64,000 nucleotides of DNA from Akebia trifoliata (Eukaryota > Streptophyta > Magnoliopsida > Ranunculales > Lardizabalaceae). The translations under genes and the position numbers were made by a program. Below, piece by piece: positions 10,921 to 20,217 of the stretch (positions within the stretch are counted from its first letter, which is position 1; each line of letters begins with the position of its first letter). The stretch is taken from contig CM030706.1 in assembly GCA_017979445.1 (NCBI GenBank), positions 16,478,967 through 16,542,966 on the forward strand, written 5' to 3'. The notes below the pieces were generated by a model that saw only the letters and a list, made by a program, of their open reading frames with translations, did no database searches and had not been told where the DNA came from.

Positions 10921-11672
10921 AACAGAAGAAAATTCCAAGCTGAGAGCGGTCCGAGCTGAAATATCAGAAGTCCAAATAATAAAGTTCAATACTTAGCTTA
11001 AATCAGGCATAGACTTAGAAGCCACAAGTATCTTGTCTACGATCGATCTGAAAATGTTTACTTCCCCAAGTGAACCAAAGGAGATAAGGGTGAATTCTAT
11101 GATGAAACTCGAAAGGAAATAATTTTGTACTCTTGAGCCTGACTAAAAAACCTTCAATAAAATTAACCAAAATTAAAAGTTGAGTCTTTATTGCACTTGT
11201 GGTAATCAATTATTTCAAACCTTCATACAAGGGGCATTTTCTTTCTTTTTTTCCCCCTTATACTAGGGGCATTGTTTTGCACGATGTGTTCAATTATTTT
11301 CAAGGCCATGTTCATTGTCAAACTAGAGGCATTTTGTTTTTGAGCAATGTTAATCCTAAAAGATAATGAGAACCCCAAATTTAAGGTTACCCTCTTGATA
11401 ACAGGTTTTTGAAAAACTTTTGAGGTTCAAAAGAAATAAAAACTCAGGTTTTAAATTCATAAAACTTTTTGATAAATCCTTGAGGTTCAAACAAAAGCAT
11501 TTCGGATCTCACATAGGAGATATAACATTCTTTCGTTCTCCAGATTCTTTTCCAGATTCAATCATTCTTGGAATCAATCATTTCTCTTCCAGATTCATTA
11601 TCTTCCAGATTTATTCGTTCTCCGGTTCGTTCTAATCAGTTTTCTTCAAAATTCATTCATTCCTCTGCCAGT

Positions 11673-12365
11673 TTTGCTGAGTTTCCGCCAAGGGTTAACT
11701 TGGATTTTGCTCAGTTTTCGCCAAGGGTTAACTTGGATTTTGCTCAGTTGCCGCCAAGGGTTATCTTGGATTTTGCTCAGATGCCGCCAAGGGTTAACCT
11801 GGATTTTGCTCAGTTTCCGCCAAGGGTTAACCTGGATTTTGCTCAGTTTCCGCCAAGGGTTAACTTGGATTTTGCTCAGTTGCCGCCAAGGGTTAACTTG
11901 GATTTTGCTCAGTTGCCGCCAAGGGTTATCTTGGATTTTGCTCAGGTTCCGCCAAGGGTTATCTTGGATTTTGCTCAGATGTCGCCAAGGGTTATGTTGG
12001 ATTTTGCTCAATTTCCGCCAAGGGTTATCTTGGATTTTGCTCAGATATCGCCAAGGGTTATCTTGGATTTTGCTCAGTTTTCGCCAAGGGTTATCTTGGA
12101 TTTTGCTCAGTTGTCGCCAAGGGTTATCTTGGATTTTGCTCAGTTTTCGCCAAGGGTTAACTTGGATTTTGCTCAGTTTTCACCAAGGATTATCTTGGAT
12201 TTTGCTCACTTTCCGCCAAGGGTTATCTTGGATTTTGCTCAGATGCCGCCAAGGGTTATCTTGGATTTTGCTCAGTTACCGCCAAGGGTTATCTTGGATT
12301 TTGCTCAGATGCCGCCAAGGGTTATCTTGGATTTTGCTCAGTTACCGTCGAGGGTTTTCTCAGAG
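11673..12365 (+). repeat. 33-bp minisatellite, about 21 units
   Basis: Each unit reads like TTTTGCTCAGTTTCCGCCAA followed by GGGTTATCTTGGA. Because 33 is a multiple of three, all frames stay periodic: one plus-strand frame encodes 21 copies of an 11-residue FAQxPPRVxLD unit, a second gives another 11-mer, and the minus strand is open over 11646-12011. No ATG starts the longest frame. The last unit has the form of the 34-bp units of element 2 at 29935-30345. Confidence 0.9.
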
Positions 12366-12680
12366 TTATGCTCAGTTTTACTCAATTATGCTCAGTTTAT
12401 ACTCAAATTTTACTCAGTTTCACACAGTGCACACACTTGCACATTTGTTCTTTTAGTCAGGGAAAATTCTAAAATTCAAGGATCTGACACCGTCAGTGAG
12501 AGTTTGCGCTCAAGGACCTGACAATCTTTTAATTCGGGGAGAGTTTACCCTTAAGGATCCGAACACCTTGACGAATTGCTAAATCAGGATGCAAAATGAA
12601 CTGTCACTAGCTTTGGCATTCAGATATCGCACTATCTACCAAAATAGATTTGCTATCTAGTTTGCTTCAACCCTCTGCCA

Positions 12681-12692
12681 AAGAGGGGCATC
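12681..12692 (+). other. Polypurine tract of element 1
   Basis: AAGAGGGGCATC lies directly before the LTR start TGTAGACACC. The same sequence with one or two changes precedes the LTRs at 30720 and 33954, as expected for the plus-strand priming site. Confidence 0.8.
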
Positions 12693-14426
12693 TGTAGACA
12701 CCCCATTTTTGCACTCGCCTGATTAATCAACTCGTCAACCCGATTGCAATGATTCCCAATGATGGATGTGTATTCCATTGCTTTATTTCGTTACCAGAAA
12801 TGTTTAAGAAATCCGGATGAGGTATCTCAAATTGACAAAACCTTAGAAACCACGCTACGTTAGGAAAATACAACCCCAGAAACATAGAAATCATCATCTT
12901 GCAGACCAAAAAGAAATTTCACGATAAAAATCACTAAAAATTGACCAAATTACCAAAACACCCCTAACATAAAAACAACCCTAGAACCTACGTTACGATT
13001 AGGAAAACTCATTAAAACACATAAAATAACAAATCGAAATCAAATAAATCATTTCGCCAATTTTCATAAAATTTAACAAAATTACGAAAATGCCCCTCAT
13101 AAAGTTCATGACCATTTCACACACAAAATATCATAAATGACACAAACTAATATTTTCATTGAATTCCTTACGAAAAATCGATTCTAAAACATCCTAGAAC
13201 ATTAAAAACCGACTTGAAACGTGAAAAGTCCTCTCCGGGGGTAAAACGGTAATTTCACAATTTTCATAATTAAAAAATTCGAAATTAATAAATAAAACAT
13301 TAAATAATTAAAGTGAAACATTAATGAAATTAATTTAAAAATTGAAACTAAAAAAATCGATCAATCGAACTTTCAGGTAAAATTGTTGAGGGTTCGTGGG
13401 ATATTTCTTTTAGGACCCCTCCATTTAGGGGTCCAAAGAATTAAAGAAATAATGGAGGAGGATTCTCCAAAATTAAAAGTAAATCAAGAAAGACTGAAGT
13501 CAAGGTATTAAAGTCAATCTAGTGAGACTAAAGTCAAAATTAAAGTCAATTAAGCAAGACTGAAGTCAAGATATTAAAAGTCAATCAATTAAGACTAAAG
13601 TCAAAACATTAAAAGTCAAACAAATAAGACCAAAAGTCATAATAGAATTCTAATTAAATAATAACTCTATCTAATAGAGTTCTAACCTAAAAACAATTCT
13701 ACCTAAAACAATTCTAATTAAAACACAATTCTACCTAAAACAAGTCTAACTAAAACACAACTCTAATTAAAAGAGCTCTAATTAAACACTAACTCTATCC
13801 AAATCAACCCCTAAAAACATCTATAAATAGAGGTGCTCACACCCTATTTTCGTATCAAATCATAAACCCTAAGAGAAGTAGGTCTAGAAGTTCCCCTAGC
13901 CCCCCATAAACCCTAATTTTGGAGTCCCAACTCCTTACCTAACATCCCTCCTTCAATTTTAGCTTAAAGAACACCCAAAAGCTCTCCAAAAACACCTCCA
14001 AATCTGTAACAAACTTGAAGAGTTTAGATCCAAAAGCAAGGAGATACCTTGATCTCGGAGATCCGAAATCAAATCCGGAGACAGAACGAAGCAAGGGAGT
14101 ACGGAACAAGGAAATTTTTTGTCAGATCTGAGGGAGCAAAATCCTTGTTATCGAGAAGGTATAAATTTTTTGTTTTTATCTAGGTTTTTAGCAATGTGAT
14201 ATATTTGGAAAGTTAGTAGAGACCGGCTTTGGCCGGGCGGGGTTGGTGCCTAACACCTTCCAACCTCGTAACATGATCCCCGAATTTAGATTTTTTATGG
14301 TAGATTAGTTCTTTTTATCCATGTTAGAGTCAGTTTGGTTCCTAGACCACAATAACTAGGTGGTGACTCCCAAACCTCAAGGGTCAAAAACGAATCCGCG
14401 CACCCCGCGGATGGAGGGCGCTTTCA
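12693..14426 (+). repeat. LTR 2 (3' LTR of element 1), 1734 bp
   Basis: Same ends as LTR 1. TATAAATAG is at 13822-13830. It is immediately followed at 14427 by LINE sequence, with neither a primer-binding site nor a copy of the GGGAC found before LTR 1. It may serve as 3' LTR of element 1, 5' LTR of element 2, or be a recombinant of both. Confidence 0.9.
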
Positions 14427-16152
14427 TTATCATAGTGGTAGAAGCATTTGGTAAGATGATGGAAAGAGGGGTAGCAAGTGGATCATTCTCAGGGTTCTCA
14501 GCAGGGGCAGGCACGGTTACCATTTCACACCTTCAATTCGTTAATGACACATTAGTCTTCTTGGATGACTCCATAGATCAGACAAGGAGGCTAGGAGGAT
14601 TGCTGTGTTGTTTCGAAGCTATGTTTGGTATTCCAGTTAACATAAGGAAAAGTAAGGTGTTTTCGGTCAGCTTGGCTAGATGTGCAATTCTTCTGGCAGC
14701 ATCGTTGGGATGGCAAGTGGGCAGTTTTCCCTCGTCCTACTTGGGGATGCCTCTAGGAACCCCCTATAGGAGGGTGGCGATTTGGGACCCAATAGTGGAA
14801 AGAATAGAAAGGAAACTAGCAGGGTGGCAAGCGAATTATCTTTCGAAGGGAGGTAAACTGACTTTGATTAAAAGTGTTCTTTCTAGCATTCCAATATATT
14901 TTCTTTCTCTTCTCACAATGCTTCGAATTGTAGAACTAAGGTTAGACAAGTTGTTTCGTGACTTCCTATGGCATGACAGAGTTGGGAATAGAAAACATCA
15001 TCTTGTGAATTGGAAACAGATTTGTTCATCTAAGAAACATGGAGGCCTCGACGTTAGGAGACTTGGGGAGATGAACGTGGCCTTAAGGGGCAAGTAGTTG
15101 TGGAGATTTGGGAACGAGGAGAATAGTTTATGGAGACAAGTTATAGAGAGTAAGTTTAAGTTGAACAGGACAGGGTAGGAAAGCGGATCAACTAGACAAC
15201 CATATGGATGCGGCTGTGGAAGGGCATCATGAAGACCATCCCATTATTCAAAATGAGAATAAAATTCAGAATGGGTCAAGGCAACCGAGTAAAATTTTGG
15301 GAAGACATATGGTGCGACAATCGGCCTCTAATGGAGGTATTTCCAACTTTGTATTCCATATCCTCTAAGAAAGGGCAACCAATCACAGTCGTTTGACGAT
15401 TTATGGGTGGAGAATGGGCATGGGATCTTGGTTTTTGTAGGGATATTGATGACGTGGAGATCCAAGAAGTTGGTAGGTTAGTCGGTGAGGCTTCAAGTAT
15501 CATTTTTCGTATGAGAAGAGAAGATGAGAGAATATGGACGGCAAGCAAGGACGGAAGATTTTCGGTGTGCTCCTTCTACCAATCCTTGTGCAATAATGGG
15601 GACTCGCTTTTTCCTCATGCCGTTATTTGGGGTCCAAAGGTGCCAAGTAAAGTTGTTTTCCTCACGTGGACAGCGACTCTAGGAAGGATTCAAACGACGG
15701 ATTTGTTGATGCGGCGGGGATGGTGCGGGGCGAGTTGTTGTGTACTATGTATGAAAAATGGAGAATCATCGGATCATCTTCTAATCCATTGCAAGTTCTC
15801 GCATGGCATTTGGGCTCATTTTTTTAAGTTATATGTGGTCTCAACATGCTTACCGGAATCAGTTAAGGATATCTTCATTGGTTGGTCGTCAATTGGCTAT
15901 TCGTTTGGCGGTACAAAGTAGTTGCTTTGGACTATTACACCATTTGCAATTTGTTGGGGGGTGTGGTTTGAAAGGAATAGGCGCATATTCGAGGGGAAAC
16001 AAAATGATTGTTCAGACACGATCATGTCTATCTTGGGTCTTATCTTTTGCTGGTCCAAAGTGTATAAGGAGTTTAGGGGTCTATTTTTTGAGGATTTTTG
16101 TACAAGTGGGATGGGGTTTGTGATTCCATTCGTAATTAGCGTTGTTTTGTAA
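14427..16152 (+). pseudogene. LINE ORF2 fragment: RT, thumb and zf-RVT, broken
   Basis: The first part (to 15097) has VEAFGKMMERGV, then HLQFVNDTLVFLD where active LINE RTs have FADDT, then SSYLGMPLG, RKLAGWQANYLSKGG and FLWHD, the typical plant LINE order. The frame stops at 15095-15097. Conserved text continues with stops at 15178 and near 15394. The zf-RVT region follows at 15403-15921 (IWTASKDGRFSV, IWGPKVPSKVVFLTW, WCGASCCVLCMKNGESSDHLL). After a TAG at 15919 the same text continues in another frame to about 16152 (VWFERNRRIFEGK). Changed active-site residues and several stops show it is dead. The open frame is artificially extended into the LTR on its left. Confidence 0.85.
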
Positions 16153-16231
16153 GGTCCTTCCTCGTTTGGTCACCTCGACCGACTTGGTTTTTTTTTAGAA
16201 ATATAATGCTATTTATCAAAAAAATAAAAAA
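14427..16231 (+). mobile_element. 5'-truncated LINE (L1-type), 3' end with A-rich tail
   Basis: It contains the C-terminal half of a LINE ORF2 (RT, thumb, zf-RVT) and ends in an A-rich tail at about 16218-16231. No target duplication can be seen: its left edge coincides exactly with the end of LTR 2, and its right edge is followed by leader sequence of element 2. Either the LTR element inserted into this LINE, or the LINE and the LTR were joined by a deletion. Confidence 0.8.
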
Positions 16232-17260
16232 GGCAAATCCCTCACCCCAGCTGAGGCCATCGTTTATTTTTGGGAAATTTCTGGTTGTAACCGAGATTTA
16301 TCGCTGCGAATTTTGCAAGCTACTGCTGTAGTAGTCGAGCTCGCTGATCTAGTGCGTTGATAATGAAAAGAAGAGGAGAGGATTAAGATATTTGAACTTA
16401 AAATTCTAATTTTTTTTTGCAGGTTTTGAGGATTATTCTTCATTTTTAACGGCTAATTGATTCAGTAAAACACAAAAGAATCGAGTTTCAATTTATTGGT
16501 TTTTATCAAATCATCTGAGTAATCTTTCAAAATTTCAAATCTTTCAATTTAAAAGGTTGGAAGAAAATCAGGGAATTCTTAAGATTAACTTTTGGAAAAT
16601 TGGTGTTGGCTCGATTAACGCTCCTAAAGGAATCTGTTCAATTCAAGCTTGATTTTTTTTTTTGAGCTGGTTGATTTGAGTCTAACTCGGTGAGTTTGAT
16701 AATTGGATGGGGCAGCCGGCCACTTCATATTTGATTTGTTTTCAGTTTTTTTTTATATTGTGATTTCACGTGTTATGGAATTTTGCATATATGTTTTGCT
16801 GGAATATTCTCTGTGGCTTAGTAGAGATTGATTTTGGGGTGCTTTGAGGGTTGTTATTAGCACACCAATCTTTACTTGTAATGCACCTATCCATACGAAA
16901 TAATTTTCAAAAGGATTGGTGTGCTGTAAGTAAATAATGGGTATACCGATAATGTATCTCATTTGTTTTGATCTCAATGGTGATAGGGGATACAAGTCTC
17001 TCCCTCGTGTTAAGGATTTTTTTTTTATATATATTATTTTTATTGTTACATCAACCTATGACAAATCATCCATATTTGTTATTTGATTGCAAACAAAGAG
17101 ATTGGTGTGACAATAATAATAATAATAATAAAAAGGAGTTTCTTAAAAGAATAAAAAAAATCAATTTGTTTAATTTGTTTATTAATAGGCTTCTTTAATT
17201 TTTTAGGATTTTTTTTTATTATTAAAAAAAAAAAAAAAAAAAAAGAAGGGTCATTAGATT
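16232..17260 (+). other. Variable leader of element 2 with a possible captured exon
   Basis: Just after the LINE tail, 16232-16360 stays open for about 42 codons (GKSLTPAEAIVYFWEISGC..., ...ATAVVVELADLVR then stop) and reads like real protein, but I do not recognise it. The rest is AT-rich with an AAT microsatellite (17112-17130) and a poly-A run (17224-17244). No counterpart is seen in element 1. Confidence 0.35.
16859..16925. repeat. Perfect 12-bp hairpin in leader of element 2
   Basis: AGCACACCAATC (16859-16870) and GATTGGTGTGCT (16914-16925) are exact reverse complements with a 43-base loop. A related hairpin lies at 4476-4541 in element 1. Confidence 0.6.
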
Positions 17261-17526
17261 TTAAAATTTCCATCCTAATTTTGAATTATTTTGGGCTATC
17301 CAAAATAACCCTTGATTGGAACATATAAAGAAATATTTTGGATTAAATATTTGCTTCTAACATGGATATATGTTTGATATGCTTATCTTTAATCATGTGA
17401 TTAAAATGGTGTTGGTCTTGATTAAATATTCATGTGATTATAATGGTGTTTGTTTTGATTAATATTGACGTGGTATTGATTATGATGATATGATCAGGGC
17501 CATGGGCACATTTGTTTGAAAAAGGC

Positions 17527-18400
17527 CCGGGCACACCCCACCCTGTTTTGCACACACCAAGAGCACGTTTACTGCTTTGCACACTTGCCCATCCCATATA
17601 GCCAACGTGGCACTAGTGCGTGACCCAGTCTCTTCGGAGATGCGACGTCATTCATGAAAATCACAACTCCAATCACGTACCTTAGGGTATATCAAACTGG
17701 GGCATCAATACCGTCAGATCAGGTGACTCTGAAAAGTATATCGATACACCCAAGCTGGAGCGACCTGAGCCTTGGACCTATTGTGAACCACACAGTTACA
17801 TCTCCCGATTGCCAACGTAGTACTAGTACTTGGCCGGTCCCCTCGTGGGATGCCAAACCATTTATGAAAGTTACAACTCTTGACTCGTACCCGTAGGTAT
17901 ATAAAAGATAATCCAAGTACATCAATTGCATTTCTTGATCAAAATCAGTGCCTAAGCGAGATCCTGCCCTGCTATACCCTATTGTACGAGGGGGATAGAC
18001 TATGTCTGTTCTAGACGAGAGGTATTTAAGTAGGCCATTGCTCAGCATCGTGCGCCACCTCTCAATTGGGAATCAAACTGGTTGTTTTTGACTTCAGAGA
18101 AGTGAGTTGAAGTTTTAGATTATCACCTATACGGTATATCAAACCAAGTCACCACGTACCGTCTGATTGAGTACGCTCGAGAGGTATATAGGTGTGCTTG
18201 GGCAAGGGTGGCCAGATAAAAATGCATTGCACGTAGTAAGCTTAGATTCTAGAAACCTTCCCTGTAGGTCACGACTCGAACTTATCGTGGGTGTTCCCGA
18301 GTTGTTCATTGAATGGAACCTTATGATTGATGAGTGTATGTGAATGATGTGGATGATGAGATCAAAGTGTATGATTGTCCTCAAAGATCAAAAATTTTAT
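17527..18400 (+). other. Conserved leader block of element 2
   Basis: Homologous to 5040-5880. The duplicated internal module is at about 17600-17692 and 17808-17903. It is treated as untranslated leader; the minus-strand frames at 17719-18048 and 18139-18384 have no known domain. Confidence 0.55.
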
Positions 18401-18742
18401 TTTTAGAAATTAAAATGGGTGCACCGACCCAATAAAGAATTCATTTCTTGCAAAAATTCAATAATGACCCAATCCATCTCGATCCAGCAATCATGATGGA
18501 CCGGACCATTTAAATCAAAATGGAAATCAAATTTTCAAATAAGGAAAATAGTTTAAAAAGAAAAATATTTTTCAGAAAAAAATATTTTCCAAAAGAAGTG
18601 TTATCTAGAAAAAATATTTTCCAAGAAAAAGTGTTTTCAAGAAAATATTTTCCATAAGAACAAAAATTTTCAAATGAAAAATAATTGATATTTTATATGG
18701 ACCTTGGAAGTATACTAAAATACCCTTTTGTGTCAAACCAGG

Positions 18743-19909
18743 ATGCTAGTCGCTAGCAATAACCCGATCGACCAGTTAGTCAAAACAACCGTCATAGGGA
18801 TGCACCCTATAGAGAAGATCAATTTTGGGAAATTCATGTTGAGGAGTGCTCTTTACTTCCATGAGTTTGAAATAGACTGGAACCTGTTACGTGCTATGAC
18901 TAAGCGATGGAACCCTTATCTTCATATATTCCATATAGGGCATATGCACTTGTGCCCCACTCATCAGGATTATTGTGGCATTATGAGGATATTCACTTCA
19001 GGAACTCTAGTCAGGCCCTCATTAAAGACCGAATATTCTGGTGACCTCGCCACAGGACTGAACATTTCAAAAGAAGAAGTCAAAGCCTTAGTCCATAACG
19101 GGAAATTGGACTCAGTACATTTATTGGGCTCGTATCGCTCCCGCAGTCATCCTATCAATGTAAAACCCAAAGCCTGGCGAGCCACTGAGACTATCGATTG
19201 TGCCTAGAAATCCTAACCCAATACATGCTGACCTCCAAAAGCGATGGCCAAACTATCCCTGAGTCCTTTATAGATATAGCCTCTCAACTTTCAGAGAACG
19301 CCAACCCAGTACCTCTCATCCCAGCTGAAACTTTCTCAGGTCTAAATGCCATCAAAAATGGTGAGCGGGAAAGCTTCAAAGGAAGCCCCTACTTACTTTA
19401 TATGTGGCTTTGTGATCGTCTCAAAATTGTAGATGTTCCTTCAAACCTCGAGTATGGACCAGAACACTTTTCCAAAAGAAACTTGTTAGTGCGTCACAAC
19501 TCAGTCAAGGCTTGGAGCAAATGGTTAGACTCTCGTCTTGCCCGTCATATCGGTTTAAGATGTCCTTGGTGGATGACTAATCCCCTGTTCTAGGAACCAA
19601 AGGATCCATTATGTTCGTCTAATTGGACTAGAAGAAACTTCTTTTTACCATCCTAATTAGATCCCAAAACAGTATGAAGTACTTATAGAGTCCTTTTTGC
19701 CTCAACCCAAAGCTTTCTTTCCCCCCGAGCCTTTGACTGAAAAGTTAGTGCATCTCATTGAAAAGGCTTGGAACAAACGCACCTTAGGGTATCTAGACGG
19801 ACCAGCAGAATTCAAAGAGCCAGTTGTTAGAACCAAGAGGATCAAGCCTGACAGCAATCCTGATGACCATAAAGACAAAGCCAAGCGTCCATGTAAAAAA
19901 ATAGTTTAA
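18743..19909 (+). pseudogene. ORF1 of element 2: DUF7745-like protein, frameshifted
   Basis: The ATG at 18743 corresponds to 6229 in element 1. One base is missing near 19183 (GCCACTGAGAC against GCCACTAGAGAT), which ends the first frame at 19207; the text continues in the second frame to a stop at 19593, and the last part is found at 19697-19909 (LTEKLVHLIEKAWNKRTLGY, then a lysine-rich tail). Comparing the two copies shows which residues are ancestral: element 2 keeps CPWWMT where element 1 has a stop. The function of this family is unknown; it is carried by the retrotransposon upstream of gag. Confidence 0.65.
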
Positions 19910-20217
19910 GTTAAATTTGTTGAAAACGCTTTTTTACCACTTATTTTCAATAATGTTATTTTTCTTTTGAATAAACATTTATTTCCCTTTTGAATAATCA
20001 TTGCATAAATGGATTATTTAATGGATTGGTGCACAAATTTTAATAAAATGATTCTTTAAAAATGTTATCAAGGGGGTAACACTGAAATTGATTAAATCTA
20101 TCTTTGATGGGGTCATAAAGGATTATCATTGCGCCCAAACTCAAGCGTCCACCTCCTAGTTGGAGTCGTAAGTCTAGTCAATTAGAACGAGCTACAGTAC
20201 CAAATCAACAAGCAGAG
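19910..20217 (+). other. ORF1-gag spacer of element 2
   Basis: AT-rich spacer homologous to 7412-7721, with AAGGGGGTAACACTG near 20070. Nothing else is recognised. Confidence 0.4.

Larger units (their letters stand above)
10193..12681 (+). other. Long 3' untranslated region of element 1
   Basis: About 2.5 kb between integrase and the polypurine tract. It contains a conserved block around TACGTAGGCAACCTGAGAAG (10381-10400), a TA microsatellite (10274-10294), a 54-bp repeat set and the 33-bp minisatellite. Open frames in it follow the repeats and not a protein family. The 28515-30707 region is its counterpart. Confidence 0.7.
1014..14426 (+). mobile_element. Ty3/gypsy retrotransposon, Tat/Ogre-like, element 1 (internally deleted)
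   Basis: Two direct LTRs (1014-2777 and 12693-14426) flank a 9.9-kb internal region. The order is primer-binding site, long leader, DUF7745-like extra ORF, remnant of gag, archaeal-type RNase H, integrase, long 3' untranslated region with tandem repeats, polypurine tract. The extra ORF before gag, the RNase H placed just before integrase and the long 3' region fit the Tat lineage of plant gypsy elements. Most of gag, all of protease and RT are missing: the frame jumps from gag directly into RNase H at about 8167. The outer 5-mers, GGGAC before 1014 and TTATC after 14426, do not match, so the two LTRs probably did not integrate together, or the ends were exchanged by recombination. Non-autonomous as it stands. 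Confidence 0.88.

Noticed and set aside
11646..12011. Antisense open frame through the same minisatellite
   Set aside because: Any stop-free unit with a length divisible by three opens both strands; there is no independent sign of a gene.
11568..12521. 317-codon open frame with 21 copies of an 11-residue repeat
   Set aside because: It starts at TTG, not ATG, lies in the 3' untranslated region of a retrotransposon and is a by-product of the 33-bp period; element 2 has no such frame.
12693..14426. Simple pairing of LTR 1 and LTR 2 as an undisturbed insertion
   Set aside because: The 5-mers outside them (GGGAC and TTATC) do not match, so the pair cannot be called an original insertion.
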